Assembly: GCA_015075225.1 (NCBI GenBank)
Contig: JABTUQ010000004.1
Location: 62,001 to 126,000, forward strand
Reading direction: 5' to 3'
DNA length: 64,000 bases
Origin: Burkholderiales bacterium
GTDB taxonomy: Bacteria > Pseudomonadota > Gammaproteobacteria > Burkholderiales > Nitrosomonadaceae
The notes beneath the pieces are model-generated. The model did no database searches and was not told where the DNA came from. It saw nothing but the letters and a program-made list of their open reading frames with translations. Position numbers and translations under genes: made by a program. Below, piece after piece: positions 39,221 to 49,035 of this stretch (the stretch's first letter is position 1; every line of letters starts with the position of its first letter).

Positions 39221-39907
39221 ATGCAAAACGATAATCATGGTGTGGCTCATGTGGAAAAAGATGTCACGCAGCTCGCGACAGAAGTTAAAGAGGCAATTAC
39301 ACACGGCGGCGATATTGAAACTACTGTCAGGAATCTCACGCTGAAGGCGATGCATTCCAACGGCCTGGATACCGAATCCCTGAAACAGATTGCAATGGCT
39401 GTCATGAAAGGCGTACAGGAAGGCGCCCAGCAGAAAGTGACGCATGCGGCCGAACAGTCTCAAGCTGCACAATCCCAGATCACGCAGGCAGTGAGCGGAC
39501 TCGATGCCGCTTTTGCCCAACTGGCCGGCGCCTCCAAACTGGCTCTGGAAGAAGCAGCAGGCAAGGCAAAACAGTTTTCTGACAACGAACTGACCAAGAC
39601 ACAAGCTGATCTTAAAGATCTGGAAAATGTGTTTCTGGATACCCTCAAGCACGCAGCCACAGCAGCACAAGGATTGCTGGCTGAAACACTCAAGGATTTA
39701 CTGGCGCACGCACAACACAACGGCACTGCCGTTGGAGCGCAACTCAAGGACACATTGGCTGTTTTTGCACATCAAATTGCCTCAACCGGCCGCGCGCAAT
39801 TCGAAGCGGGTGTCAAACTTACTCAGACGACCGCAGATCTTCTGTACAAGATTTCCACCGGGGTACTGTCCGGCATCACCAACCAGGACGATCGGAAAAA
39901 CAAGTAA
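39221..39907 (+). CDS. Conserved helical protein, possibly DUF6781 type
   Basis: A 228-aa protein with no signal peptide and no membrane helix until a mildly hydrophobic end. It is almost entirely amphipathic helix, rich in Ala, Gln, Glu and Lys, for example LAGASKLALEEAAGKAKQF. The N-terminal segment VKEAITHGGDIETTVRNLTLKA recalls DUF6781 proteins, but I am unsure. A phasin-like or apolipoprotein-like helical bundle is another possibility. It has a strong ribosome site (AAGGAG) and starts 43 bp after serS. Confidence 0.6.
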   Translation: MQNDNHGVAHVEKDVTQLATEVKEAITHGGDIETTVRNLTLKAMHSNGLDTESLKQIAMAVMKGVQEGAQQKVTHAAEQSQAAQSQITQAVSGLDAAFAQLAGASKLALEEAAGKAKQFSDNELTKTQADLKDLENVFLDTLKHAATAAQGLLAETLKDLLAHAQHNGTAVGAQLKDTLAVFAHQIASTGRAQFEAGVKLTQTTADLLYKISTGVLSGITNQDDRKNK

Positions 39908-39943
39908 TTGCCCGGATTGATCGGGGGCAGTTTCGACACAAAC

Positions 39944-40654
39944 TCAATCCGGCAAATAATAGCGTTTAACCGGTTTGAGCGAGTGATCAAGCTCATAACA
40001 AAGTGGACGGGCTGTTGCAATCGACAGGCGCATCATCTGTACGCCTGTCAATCCTTCCAGCTGCATCACCAACGTTTTCAACAACCCTTGGTGTGAAACA
40101 ATCAACAAACGTTTTCCCTGCCTTATTTCAGGAAAAATGGTTTCCTGCCATAGCGGCTGCGCACGTTCCTGTGCTTGCCGCATACTTTCAGCCAAAGGAA
40201 GCTGGGCACGATCAACGGCTGCGTAATGCGACTGGTTTGCCGGTATTCGCGGATCGTCCATCCTCATCAGTGGCGGAATGGCATTAAAATTGATCTGGCT
40301 CTGCAGTATCGGCCAGATACCAAATTTCCGGATGGCGTCCCAACGACGCATTCCTTCCAGCGCACCGTAATGCCGTTCATTCAATCGCCAGCTTCGATGT
40401 ACCGGGAGCGTATCCAGACCCATCACTGACTGCACATAAGCAAGCGTCGCATTCGCGCGTTGCAACTCGGAACAGTAGCAAGCATCAAAGGTAAATCCCG
40501 CCTGCTTGAGCAGCCAGCCCGCCCTTTTGGCTTCTTCCTCGCCTTGCGGGCTAAGCGGAATATCTCCCCATCCCGCAAAACGCCTGTCCCGGTTCCAGAT
40601 GCTTTGTCCATGACGAAGCAGCACCAGCCGGGTTGTTTCTTGTGTTTTATTCAC
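39944..40654 (-). CDS. gpmA: Phosphoglycerate mutase-family protein
   Basis: Histidine-phosphatase superfamily enzyme of 236 aa. The N-terminal catalytic motif VLLRHGQSIWNRDRRFAGW, the acid/base region RLNERHYGALEGM, and the second catalytic His in LLIVSHQGLLKTLV are present. RLNERHYG is typical of cofactor-dependent phosphoglycerate mutase (GpmA), which interconverts 2- and 3-phosphoglycerate. The last motif (SHQG instead of the usual AHGNS) is unusual, so the symbol is tentative. Confidence 0.8.
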   Translation of the reverse strand: MNKTQETTRLVLLRHGQSIWNRDRRFAGWGDIPLSPQGEEEAKRAGWLLKQAGFTFDACYCSELQRANATLAYVQSVMGLDTLPVHRSWRLNERHYGALEGMRRWDAIRKFGIWPILQSQINFNAIPPLMRMDDPRIPANQSHYAAVDRAQLPLAESMRQAQERAQPLWQETIFPEIRQGKRLLIVSHQGLLKTLVMQLEGLTGVQMMRLSIATARPLCYELDHSLKPVKRYYLPD

Positions 40655-40698
40655 TGGGGATGACGGTTTTTCAAAGCAGAAAAACTGGCTATGATCAA

Positions 40699-41764
40699 TT
40701 ACTCATCCTGTGTATTCTTTTTATTTACAGCAGCAGTGGCCGCTTCCTGCCAGATTTGCTTTAGTGCATGCCATAACCCGCTACGGCTAGTTTGCATAAT
40801 CAGATCGTTCTTGCCCAGTTCCCGCGCAAGCCGCCTTTGTGCCTTGCCGAGATTATGGTATGGCAGACTCATGAATAGATGATGCGTGGCGTGATAACGC
40901 AACCCCACGGGTGCCCCATAACGCCGTCAGGAAATTGCCGGGAACATTGACCGAATCCAGGTATTGTTCCGCCAGAGTAAGGCTACGATCTCCCTCATGA
41001 CGATAAGCGTGTGCAACCAGGGTGCGTAACGAATTTAGGATAAAAATTGCTACAGCCACCGCATACCAGAGCAACAGCACCTGCCAGGGCAATTTTCCCA
41101 GCACCATACTGCCAATGATTATTGCAGCGAACAAAAATGCCGCGAGTTCCTGCATTTGCCAATAGTGGTCATTACGAACAGCGCCTGTTTGGCGAATGTA
41201 GGCAGGGTTGATCGTCAACGAGGAAGCACGTTCCCAGACAATTTTTCGCAACGGCGGAATCAGATATGAAACCGGAGTCAGCAGTAAAAACCGCACGACT
41301 AGCAGCAACGGCAAAATCAATGAAAGCAGTACATACCCCACCAGTCCCAGAGGATGTTGTGTGGCAAAGGGAAGGTATTCCCCATCCTTGCTAGTGCCGT
41401 AAATTCCGGGTTTGTGGTGGTCGTAATGCACCCCATCATAGGTAAAGGACGGGATCATGAACGGAATACCACAGGTCAGATTCCACACCAGCCGGAACAA
41501 TTTGAATGTTCCCCGCTCAAGATGAGCCAGCTCATGAATGAAAATTGCAGCGCGATAAAAAGCAAACACCGCCACCCAGTAAGCCAGAAATTGCCAGATG
41601 GAAAACCAGGGAGTATGCAGCGCTGTAGCAAAGGCGGCCCAGCCTAGCACGACATGGAACAGAAAATCCGACCAGTAAATTACGGGATCGGGTGTCATCA
41701 GGTCACGCACCAGCGCACGTGCTTCATACAAAGGGAAATTGGCCTGAGTCGTGTTATCCGCCAT
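40699..41764 (-). CDS. Membrane fatty acid desaturase family protein, frame broken
   Basis: Membrane di-iron desaturase-type protein of about 354 aa when repaired. Four or more hydrophobic segments are present, with three His boxes: HELAH, HYDHH and, in the last part, HATHH. These ligands coordinate the di-iron centre of acyl desaturases and hydroxylases. The frame breaks at the CCCC at 40914-40917 (plus strand). Removing one base restores ALWAPVGLRYHATHHLFM from the two halves. The substrate is unknown. It lies beside HIT and nucleotidyltransferase genes on the same strand. Confidence 0.86.
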
Positions 41765-41779
41765 GACAATCCATTTTTT

Positions 41780-42229
41780 TCAGGAACTTTCCCAGCAGGA
41801 AATCAGATGTCTGATGATCTGCTGGTTCAGGTGAGAATCGGTTTCGTTAATCTTGCTGAAATCGGGCACGCCCGGCCAACCAGCATCATAAAAAGTTTTG
41901 CCGGAAAACTCTCTGGCTTGGGCATAGCGGGGAATGACATGAAAATGGACATCGGGATCTACCATCATCAGCATCAGATAATTCAATTTGTCATACTGAA
42001 AAGCCTTTTTCAGGGCAGATTCCAGCTTTCCCGTCACGATTTGCAGCTCTGCAAAGCTGGCGCTACCCAATGCAGCAAAGCTGGTGACCGGTTCATGCGC
42101 AATCAGAATCAGCGCACCCAGGGTGATCTGGGCTGGGCGCAGCTGCACGCTCCAGTGTTGAAACTGGCAGATGACTGTATCAGGCGCACCAAATTTCTGC
42201 ATGGTGCCATTGAATATCTCCACGCTCAT
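41780..42229 (-). CDS. HIT-like family protein with a variant triad
   Basis: Histidine-triad (HIT) superfamily nucleotide hydrolase/transferase fold, about 149 aa. The triad region is VDPDVHFHVIPRY, in which the first His of HxHxH is an Asp. The central catalytic His and the last His are kept. The upstream fold elements (LGALILIAHEPV) fit HIT proteins. ATG 42229, preceded by GGAGG, is preferred over the GTG at 42232. Substrate unknown. It lies between the nucleotidyltransferase and desaturase genes. Confidence 0.75.
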   Translation of the reverse strand: MSVEIFNGTMQKFGAPDTVICQFQHWSVQLRPAQITLGALILIAHEPVTSFAALGSASFAELQIVTGKLESALKKAFQYDKLNYLMLMMVDPDVHFHVIPRYAQAREFSGKTFYDAGWPGVPDFSKINETDSHLNQQIIRHLISCWESS

Positions 42230-42244
42230 CACCTTTCCTCCAGA

Positions 42245-43060
42245 TCAACCAGGCATCCGTAACAACTGATCAGGCCGAGGTTGATCTGCAGACTCTGTTT
42301 CCTTAAAAGCAAAATGGCTTTCCGCTTTCTGCAGATCCTGAATGAAGTCAATTTCACACCAACGGCTTCCTGCAACCGAATGACTGTTTACCATGCCCTG
42401 TCCAGCCAGTGCGCTGATAATTGCCAGATACCACGATCCGAGTTTTTCCGGTTCCCGCAGGGCTTGTTCCACTGCCTCACGAAAAAGTCGGGCACCTTCC
42501 TTGTTGAAACGAATCAAGCCGATGGATTCGGCATCGGTTTCACCAGCCGACAGTCTCTTGCTGACCTGTTTTACCCGGCCCTGCGCATCCAGCTGCACCT
42601 TCATATCGTCGTCATCAAATTCAGTCTTGAAATCAACACACAGGGTGATGGGTGCCTCTTGTTCATGTAACAAGCCGGGTAGCAAATGATCTCCCAGCAA
42701 TGTATCGCCGTTCAGCAGCAGAAAACCGGCACGCATTTCGTCACGCGCAATCCAGCAACTGGCCAGATTATCTGCCACCTCATAAAAAGGGTTAAACAAA
42801 ATCCGGATATTCGAATAATCATGGTAACGTTTGGCAATCAACGCCTCCACTTTGCCGATCTGAAAACCGGACACAATCACGATTTCCTTGATGCCGTTGG
42901 CCAGCAAAGCATCAATCTGCCATGCGATAACCGGCTTGCCCGCTACCGGCAACAGGCATTTGGGCGTATTTTCAGTCAGCGGCAACAGCCTTCTGCCCTG
43001 CCCCGCACTCAGAATGATTGCCCTGGCAGGAAAATCATCCACTGGCTCAGTCATTTCCAT
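42245..43060 (-). CDS. Sugar/choline-phosphate nucleotidyltransferase-like protein
   Basis: NTP-transferase of 271 aa. The N-terminal signature IILSAGQGRRLLPLTENTPK and LPVAGKPVIAWQID binds the nucleotide, and LLLNGDTLLGDHLL with an acidic DFKTEFDDDDMKV loop binds metal. The layout is closest to LicC-type phosphocholine cytidylyltransferases, but sugar-1-phosphate substrates are equally possible. It may cooperate with the HIT and desaturase neighbours on a lipid or envelope substrate, which is inference from proximity. ATG 43060 or 43054. Confidence 0.78.
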   Translation of the reverse strand: MEMTEPVDDFPARAIILSAGQGRRLLPLTENTPKCLLPVAGKPVIAWQIDALLANGIKEIVIVSGFQIGKVEALIAKRYHDYSNIRILFNPFYEVADNLASCWIARDEMRAGFLLLNGDTLLGDHLLPGLLHEQEAPITLCVDFKTEFDDDDMKVQLDAQGRVKQVSKRLSAGETDAESIGLIRFNKEGARLFREAVEQALREPEKLGSWYLAIISALAGQGMVNSHSVAGSRWCEIDFIQDLQKAESHFAFKETESADQPRPDQLLRMPG

Positions 43061-43095
43061 ACCTGGATTGATTCAATTTCCACTTCCTTTTGTAT

Positions 43096-44256
43096 TTATC
43101 CATTGAATAGCGTGATCATATTCTTAAATTCGTCAACGATCTGCTTCATCGCCAGAAGGAAAGTATCAACCTCTGTCAGCATATTATCCGGCCCGAGACT
43201 GATACGCACGGCACAACGCGCCAGTACAGGCGGCACGTTCATGGCTTCCAGCACATGACTTTTGCCGGGCGTTGCACTGGAGCAGGCTGCACCACTGGCA
43301 ACCGCAAACCCCTTCTTGTCCAGACGAACCACCAGCGTGTCTCCCTCGATATCCGGCAGCGCGAAATAACAGGTATTAGGTAAACGAGGGGCATTCAATC
43401 CGAAAACCGTGGCGCCCATTGCCAGCAACCCTTGTTCGAGGTGATCACGTAATATCATTGTTTTTACTGATAATTCCGCCACTCTGGATACGGCAAGTTC
43501 GCAGGCGACGCCAAATCCGACGATCGCCGGGACATTCTCGGTGCCGGAACGCAATCCATTCTCATGCCCTCCACCATCGATAATGGGTTTGAGTGGCAAA
43601 CGCGGATCAATAATCAGCGCTGCAGCCCCCTTGGGTCCATAAACCTTATGTGCGGACAATGTCATGGCATGCACACCAAGCTCAGCAAAATCTACCCGGA
43701 TTTTACCAAACGCCTGCACGGCATCCGTATGCATCCAGCTACCCTGCGCTCTTGCTGCTTCAGCAATTGAAGCCACATCCTGAATCACACCGGTTTCATT
43801 ATTTGCCAGCATCACCGACACCATCGCCGGTTTTGCCGTAGCAAGTATTTCCGCTGCATCATTCATTTTTACCTGCCCTGCAATATCCACCGCCAGATAA
43901 TGCAGTTGCCATTTTTCACCGTTTCTTCTTGTCAACCCCTGAGCAGGACGCATGACACACGGGTGCTCAATCGCACTGATAGCGAGTGCGGATGGTTTCA
44001 GGCTGTCCGACACACCCCGGATAAACAGGTTGTTTGCTTCCGAGCCGCCACTAGTAAAAATAACCTGGGATGGCCGGGTATTCACAGCCTGGGCCACCTG
44101 TTCCCGAGCGCGATCAATCGCCCGGCGCGCAACCCGCCCGAGATGATGGTCACTGGAAGCATTGCCATAATGTTCACGGAAGTAAGGCAGCATTGCCTCC
44201 AGAACGACATCATCCACTTTGGTTGTGGCGTTATGGTCGAAGTAGTTTTGAGTCAT
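43096..44256 (-). CDS. Cysteine desulfurase (NifS/IscS family)
   Basis: PLP enzyme that removes sulfur from cysteine for Fe-S clusters or other thio-cofactors. The ATG at 44256 (MTQNYFDHNATTKVDDVVLE) gives 386 aa, a normal length. An upstream start would add 43 improbable residues. The PLP Lys is in MTLSAHKVYGPKG, the substrate-site ASGAACSSATPGKSHVLEAM carries the active Cys, and NNETGVIQDV is standard. No isc or suf genes are next to it, so the specific pathway is open. The 292-bp gap to rpsO holds only the rpsO promoter. Confidence 0.92.
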   Translation of the reverse strand: MTQNYFDHNATTKVDDVVLEAMLPYFREHYGNASSDHHLGRVARRAIDRAREQVAQAVNTRPSQVIFTSGGSEANNLFIRGVSDSLKPSALAISAIEHPCVMRPAQGLTRRNGEKWQLHYLAVDIAGQVKMNDAAEILATAKPAMVSVMLANNETGVIQDVASIAEAARAQGSWMHTDAVQAFGKIRVDFAELGVHAMTLSAHKVYGPKGAAALIIDPRLPLKPIIDGGGHENGLRSGTENVPAIVGFGVACELAVSRVAELSVKTMILRDHLEQGLLAMGATVFGLNAPRLPNTCYFALPDIEGDTLVVRLDKKGFAVASGAACSSATPGKSHVLEAMNVPPVLARCAVRISLGPDNMLTEVDTFLLAMKQIVDEFKNMITLFNG

Positions 44257-44472
44257 AGGACATGCGAGCTGGGCAAATCTGCCGAGCACATCACCAGGCA
44301 AATTTCCGGGACAGAAAGCGTGAGTATATTGAAAATTACTGGCTGCGGATATGCTCCCTCCATGATGTCTGCCCCAAAATCTCAATACTCAGCTCAATTT
44401 CCACTATTCATACTGCCCGGTGACAACCAGGCAATGCTCAAAGATAAACGGGCTCCAATATCTTGATTTGAT

Positions 44473-44501
44473 TTGGCAAGCTTTTTATTAAAGAGTAAAA
44501 T
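44473..44501 (+). promoter_or_regulatory. Candidate sigma-70 promoter of rpsO-pnp
   Basis: TTGGCA (44473-44478) and TAAAAT (44496-44501) are separated by exactly 17 bp and lie 48 bp upstream of the rpsO ATG. Five of six bases match consensus in each box. Sequence evidence only. Confidence 0.65.
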
Positions 44502-44548
44502 CGCCGGCTAGTTGGATATATGGATCAATTTTCAAGCGGAGAATGCAA

Positions 44549-44818
44549 ATGGCGGTAACAACCGATCAAAAAAGTCAGGTCGTGCGGGATTATCAAAGGG
44601 CAGCAGGAGACACTGGTTCACCGGAAGTCCAAGTAGCTCTTCTGACAACCCGGATCAACAGCCTGATTGATCATTTCAAGGCACATGTCAAGGATCACCA
44701 TTCCCGTCGTGGCTTGCTGCGTATGGTCAGCCGTCGGCGCAAGCTGCTGGACTACCTGAAATCAAAAAACAACGATAGCTATCAATCCCTGATTGAGCGG
44801 CTTGGTTTGAGAAAATAA
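44549..44818 (+). CDS. rpsO: 30S ribosomal protein S15
   Basis: Small-subunit primary 16S rRNA-binding protein, about 89 aa. The core [19 protein letters not shown] and [21 protein letters not shown] are hallmark S15 sequences. The ATG at 44549 is chosen over 44543 because GGAG (44538-44541) is then 7 bases away. Followed by pnp in the classic rpsO-pnp arrangement. Confidence 0.97.
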   Translation: MAVTTDQKSQVVRDYQRAAGDTGSPEVQVALLTTRINSLIDHFKAHVKDHHSRRGLLRMVSRRRKLLDYLKSKNNDSYQSLIERLGLRK

Positions 44819-44829
44819 GACACGAATCA

Positions 44830-44862
44830 TGTGGAGGAAAATACGATACGTATGCCTCCACA
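44830..44862 (+). promoter_or_regulatory. rpsO-pnp intergenic hairpin, candidate RNase III processing site
   Basis: TGTGGAGG (44830-44837) pairs with CCTCCACA (44855-44862). An inner ATACG/CGTAT stem sits above a small internal loop. There is no T-run, so it is not a classic terminator. In enterobacteria a stem in the pnp leader is cut by RNase III and used for Pnp autoregulation, and this hairpin is in the matching place. Confidence 0.65.
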
Positions 44863-45007
44863 AACCATCGCAGATGACTGCGAAGCTGTAAAACATACCC
44901 GGTTGAGTATCCTCTCTCACACAAAACCGAATAATCCCGGCTATCCGCAGTTGCATGCGATCTTGCAGTTAATCTTGGGCACGACTTGACCAAAGAAGGA
45001 TTATTAA

Positions 45008-47131
45008 TTGAAACCAATAAAAAAGAGCATAACCTACGGACACCATACACTCACCATTGAAACCGGAGAAATTGCCAAGCAGGCACATGGCGCAGTCATG
45101 GTTTCCCTGGATGACACGGTTGTGCTGGTAACTGCGGTAGGCGATAAAAAAACCAAACCCGGACAGGATTTCTTCCCTCTTACCGTAGATTACCAGGAGA
45201 AATTTTATTCAGCCGGCCGTATTCCCGGAAGTTTCTTCAAACGTGAAGGCCGTCCTTCCGAGAAGGAAACATTGACCTCCCGGCTTATAGACCGGCCCAT
45301 ACGTCCTCTTTTTCCCGACGGTTTTTACAACGAAGTACAAATCGTTGCGATGGTATTGTCATCCGATACCGAAATTGATGCAGACATCCCTGCCATGATT
45401 GGCACATCCGCAGCGTTGGTGCTCTCGGGCATTCCTTTCGATGGCCCCATTGGTGCAGCGCGCGTGGGTTATATCAACAATGAGTACATTCTCAACCCGA
45501 CAACTACCCAGCTCAAGGAATCCCAGCTCAATCTCGTGGTAGCGGGCACACAAAAAGCCGTGCTAATGGTGGAATCCGAAGCTAACGAACTTTCGGAAGA
45601 TGTCATGCTCGGTGCCGTGACTTACGGGCACGATCAGATGCAGCAAGTAATCAACATGATCAACGAACTGGCTGACGAAGCAGGTGTCACTGCCTGGGAC
45701 TGGCAACCCGCAGAAAAGAATTTATCCCTGATAGAACAAGTTACTCAACTTGCCGAAGCTGATCTTCGCAATGCATTCCGGATAAAACAAAAATCGGCCA
45801 GAACCGAGGCTATCAGCACAATCTGGCAACGTGTCCTGTCCGATTTGAAAGTGGGCACAGAAGAAGGGCCTGACGAGCAGGAAATCAATGAAATCGGCTT
45901 CACACTTGAAGCAAAAATAGTACGCAACAGTATTCTTGACGGTGAATCACGCATTGATGGGCGGGGCACCAGGACTGTCCGGCCGATTACAATCCGCAAC
46001 GGTGTTCTGCCGCGCACTCATGGATCGGCATTATTCACACGCGGTGAAACCCAGGCACTTGTCGTTACCACTCTGGGAACCGCGCGAGATGAACAAAAAA
46101 TTGACGCACTTCAGGGAGATTATTCCGAGCGTTTCATGCTTCACTACAATATGCCACCTTTTGCCACAGGCGAGACTGGCAGGGTTGGCACTCCCAAACG
46201 GCGTGAAATTGGCCATGGTCGACTGGCCAAGCGCGCCCTGCTCGCCGTAATACCTCCAGTAGAGGAATTCGGCTATTCGATGCGTGTCGTTTCGGAAGTA
46301 ACGGAATCAAACGGCTCAAGCTCGATGGCATCCGTATGTGGTGGATGCCTTTCGCTAATGGATGCAGGCGTTCCGCTGAAAGCCCATGTCGCGGGTATTG
46401 CCATGGGATTGATCAAGGAAGGTAACCGATTTGCAGTATTGACCGATATCCTTGGTGATGAAGATCACTTGGGCGATATGGATTTCAAGGTTGCAGGCAC
46501 CGAGCAGGGTATTACCGCCCTGCAAATGGATATAAAAATCCAGGGAATCACCAAGGAAATCATGCAGGTTGCTTTGCTCCAGGCAAAGGAAGGGCGCTTG
46601 CATATTCTGGAAATCATGAAAGAATCAATGCCTATTGCGAGAGAAAGCGTCTCTGTTCATGCGCCGCGTATCATCAAATTCAAAATTAACCCGGAGAAAA
46701 TCCGTGATGTCATCGGCAAGGGTGGTGCTGTTATTCGCGCCTTGACCGAAGAAACCGGCACAACTATTGATATCACCGATGATGGCTCTGTGACCATTGC
46801 CTGCATCAGCAGCGAAGGTGGAGAGCAAGCAAGAAAACGTATCGAAGATATTACTGCTGATGTTGAAGTGGGCAGAATTTACGAAGGAACTGTGCTCAAA
46901 CTGCTTGATTTTGGCGCCATTGTCAGCATTCTGCCGGGAAAGGATGGCCTGCTCCATATCTCCCAGATAGCCAACGAACGTGTTGAAAACGTGGCTGATC
47001 ACCTCAAGGAAGGACAGATCGTTCGTGTCAAGGTGCTGGAAGCTGATGAAAAAGGCCGATTGCGGCTCAGCATGAAGGCAGCCAGTGCTGATACAGAAAC
47101 AGCAGATCATCCGGAAAAAACTGAAAAATAA
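45008..47131 (+). CDS. pnp: Polyribonucleotide nucleotidyltransferase (PNPase)
   Basis: Phosphorolytic 3'-5' exoribonuclease of RNA decay, 707 aa. Two RNase PH domains (the first from [35 protein letters not shown] in the second) flank a helical linker. The KH domain has [15 protein letters not shown], and the S1 domain has [15 protein letters not shown] and DGLLHISQI. The start is TTG at 45008, with AAGGA seven bases upstream. Intact. Probably autoregulated through the hairpin upstream. Confidence 0.97.
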   Translation: MKPIKKSITYGHHTLTIETGEIAKQAHGAVMVSLDDTVVLVTAVGDKKTKPGQDFFPLTVDYQEKFYSAGRIPGSFFKREGRPSEKETLTSRLIDRPIRPLFPDGFYNEVQIVAMVLSSDTEIDADIPAMIGTSAALVLSGIPFDGPIGAARVGYINNEYILNPTTTQLKESQLNLVVAGTQKAVLMVESEANELSEDVMLGAVTYGHDQMQQVINMINELADEAGVTAWDWQPAEKNLSLIEQVTQLAEADLRNAFRIKQKSARTEAISTIWQRVLSDLKVGTEEGPDEQEINEIGFTLEAKIVRNSILDGESRIDGRGTRTVRPITIRNGVLPRTHGSALFTRGETQALVVTTLGTARDEQKIDALQGDYSERFMLHYNMPPFATGETGRVGTPKRREIGHGRLAKRALLAVIPPVEEFGYSMRVVSEVTESNGSSSMASVCGGCLSLMDAGVPLKAHVAGIAMGLIKEGNRFAVLTDILGDEDHLGDMDFKVAGTEQGITALQMDIKIQGITKEIMQVALLQAKEGRLHILEIMKESMPIARESVSVHAPRIIKFKINPEKIRDVIGKGGAVIRALTEETGTTIDITDDGSVTIACISSEGGEQARKRIEDITADVEVGRIYEGTVLKLLDFGAIVSILPGKDGLLHISQIANERVENVADHLKEGQIVRVKVLEADEKGRLRLSMKAASADTETADHPEKTEK

Positions 47132-47293
47132 GTTGGCACTCTTGTTAGGAAGCTCACAAATTATAGTTTCTTAACACCCCCCCGGAGATAGCACTCCTTT
47201 CACTCAGGAAAAGTTATTTCCGGGATATTTTTCCCCTGCGACAAAAAACACAACGAACACTGCGTGTGCTAACGGCAATAGCACAAAGGCTTG

Positions 47294-47493
47294 CCAGGGA
47301 ACCTCTGAAAAACGTCAGTGAGATAGTCAGTTCAAGGCAAACATCGGTGACGCAAATAAAACGTAGCGAACAGCCGCGAGGCTGGTCCGTAGGCGAGGTG
47401 CTGGCGCCGGAATTTATACGTAATAAATGAGCATTTTGATGCCGATTTTTAACACAGAAATGATAACGCAGGTAATTTTCAGAGGTTCCCTGG
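47294..47493. mobile_element. 200-bp MITE with perfect 18-bp terminal inverted repeats
   Basis: CCAGGGAACCTCTGAAAA at 47294-47311 is the exact reverse complement of 47476-47493. No ORF of useful size lies between them. A partial copy of the right end is at 35591-35629, showing the unit is repeated. It occupies the 571-bp gap between pnp and the DUF481 gene, in which I see no gene. Such ends probably allow mobilisation by a transposase encoded elsewhere. Confidence 0.85.
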
Positions 47494-47702
47494 GTAAAAG
47501 CATTTCAATCGCGTAGCCGCAAACAAGTTTCAACAATTTTTTGTGTTACAAATTTCAGATAATCGGTTAAATCAATCCATCAATAACCAAAATTGCTTTC
47601 ACTCCAGCCGTGATTTCCAATAACTGATTTAGACCTTGCTATCTAATATTATTAATTGCCCCGCCCTGTCTCATTCACTGAATTTTTATCAACGAAAAAA
47701 TA

Positions 47703-48770
47703 ATGGAAAAAAAATTATTAATTTTGCTATTCATGTTTTTGTCTGCCTTCACACTAACGGCGAAAGCCGATGAGATATTGCTTAAAAATGGCGATAAAAT
47801 TACGGGCACCATCATTAACAAGACTGGCAACACACTTGAAATAAAAACTGAATATTCAGACAAAATATCCATCAACTGGAGTGCAGTTGAAAGCTTCAGT
47901 ACGACTCAGCCTGTATTACTGACATTTAAAAACAAGGAAGAAATGACAGGCATGACCGAAACTTCTCCAAACAATACATTGAAGATCAGGAAAAAAGGGG
48001 TGTACCAATCCGAACCCATCGCTTTATCTGAAATTACCGAAATCAATAAAAAATTCTTTTCCGGTCAGATCAATGCGGGTGGTGCAATCTTTTCCGGGAA
48101 TACACAACGCCAATCCTATAATTTGAATACCGATCTCATCGTCAGGGGAAGAGATGATCGTGTTTCCTTTGGTGGACAGTTCAATTATGCAGATAGCAAG
48201 TCACGTGATTCAAACGGTCAAAAGGAAACCGTACTCAATGCCCGCAACTTTCAGCTGTATGGCGATTATGCACATTTCTTTACAGATACCTGGTATGGAT
48301 ATGCACACGGTCTGTTTACCAACGACCGCCTGCAGGATATCAAGCTGCGATCTGCATTCGGTATTGGTGCTGGTTATCAGATTTTTGCAACAGGCGATCT
48401 CAATTTATCCGTCGAGGCAGGCCCGGATTATGTAAATGTTGATTTTTACGATCACCCCTACCAGTGCGGGAAAAGGCTTGCATCAGATCCCGCTGCGTGT
48501 GATCGGATAAAGGATAGAAGTAATGTTGCTGGACGCTGGTCTACCCGTTACGACCAGTGGGTATGGAACCGGGCAGTACAACTTTTCCATACACATGAAG
48601 GGCTTGCTGCCAGCGATCTCTTTATTCGTACCCGCACAGGTTTCCGCGTACCGCTTTGGTATGGATTTCAGTTCGTCAACGAAATCCAGGTGGATTATTT
48701 CAGCAGGCCAGCACCGGGCAAGGAAAAATTTGACACCCGCTACCTGTTCAATATCGGTTATGGATTCTGA
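47703..48770 (+). CDS. DUF481-family outer-membrane protein
   Basis: Secreted protein of 355 aa with a signal peptide (about 1-22, ending LTAKA). The N-terminal small beta domain has DEILLKNGDKITGTIINKTG. From about residue 120 there is a DUF481 (YdiY-like) beta-barrel of alternating aromatic strands, ending in RYLFNIGYGF. The terminal Phe is the usual outer-membrane barrel signal. Function unknown in this family. AT-rich upstream. Confidence 0.86.
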   Translation: MEKKLLILLFMFLSAFTLTAKADEILLKNGDKITGTIINKTGNTLEIKTEYSDKISINWSAVESFSTTQPVLLTFKNKEEMTGMTETSPNNTLKIRKKGVYQSEPIALSEITEINKKFFSGQINAGGAIFSGNTQRQSYNLNTDLIVRGRDDRVSFGGQFNYADSKSRDSNGQKETVLNARNFQLYGDYAHFFTDTWYGYAHGLFTNDRLQDIKLRSAFGIGAGYQIFATGDLNLSVEAGPDYVNVDFYDHPYQCGKRLASDPAACDRIKDRSNVAGRWSTRYDQWVWNRAVQLFHTHEGLAASDLFIRTRTGFRVPLWYGFQFVNEIQVDYFSRPAPGKEKFDTRYLFNIGYGF

Positions 48771-48859
48771 TAAAAAACACGACCTTTCCAGACCCTTCAG
48801 CATTTTAAACGGCTGTGGCTAACCCACTACAAACCGGCCCTATCCGGAATACGACTGTT

Positions 48860-48897
48860 TGGCATAAATCGGGGTAACATTCCCGAATTTTATGCCA
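48860..48897. repeat. Long interrupted inverted repeat upstream of the RND efflux operon
   Basis: TGGCATAAA (48860-48868) pairs with TTTATGCCA (48889-48897), and an inner CGGG/CCCG extends the stem around a short loop. No T-run follows. It could be a regulator operator for the pump operon or a transcript hairpin after the DUF481 gene. The rest of the 265-bp gap (48771-49035) shows nothing else. Confidence 0.6.
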
Positions 48898-49035
48898 CAT
48901 TCGCCATACCAGCGTAAAATGGCGCTGATCCGGATTTCATATTCACCTGTAACTTCACGGGTTATCTGCGGAATAAGCAGAAGCCCATGAAATAGTCAGG
49001 TTTCATTTTTCTCCGAAGTTAAAAAAGGAAGTGGC

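Noticed and set aside
47132..47293. Terminator after pnp
   Set aside because: A weak GTTAGGAA/TTCTTAAC pairing exists but has mismatches and no T-run, so I did not call it.
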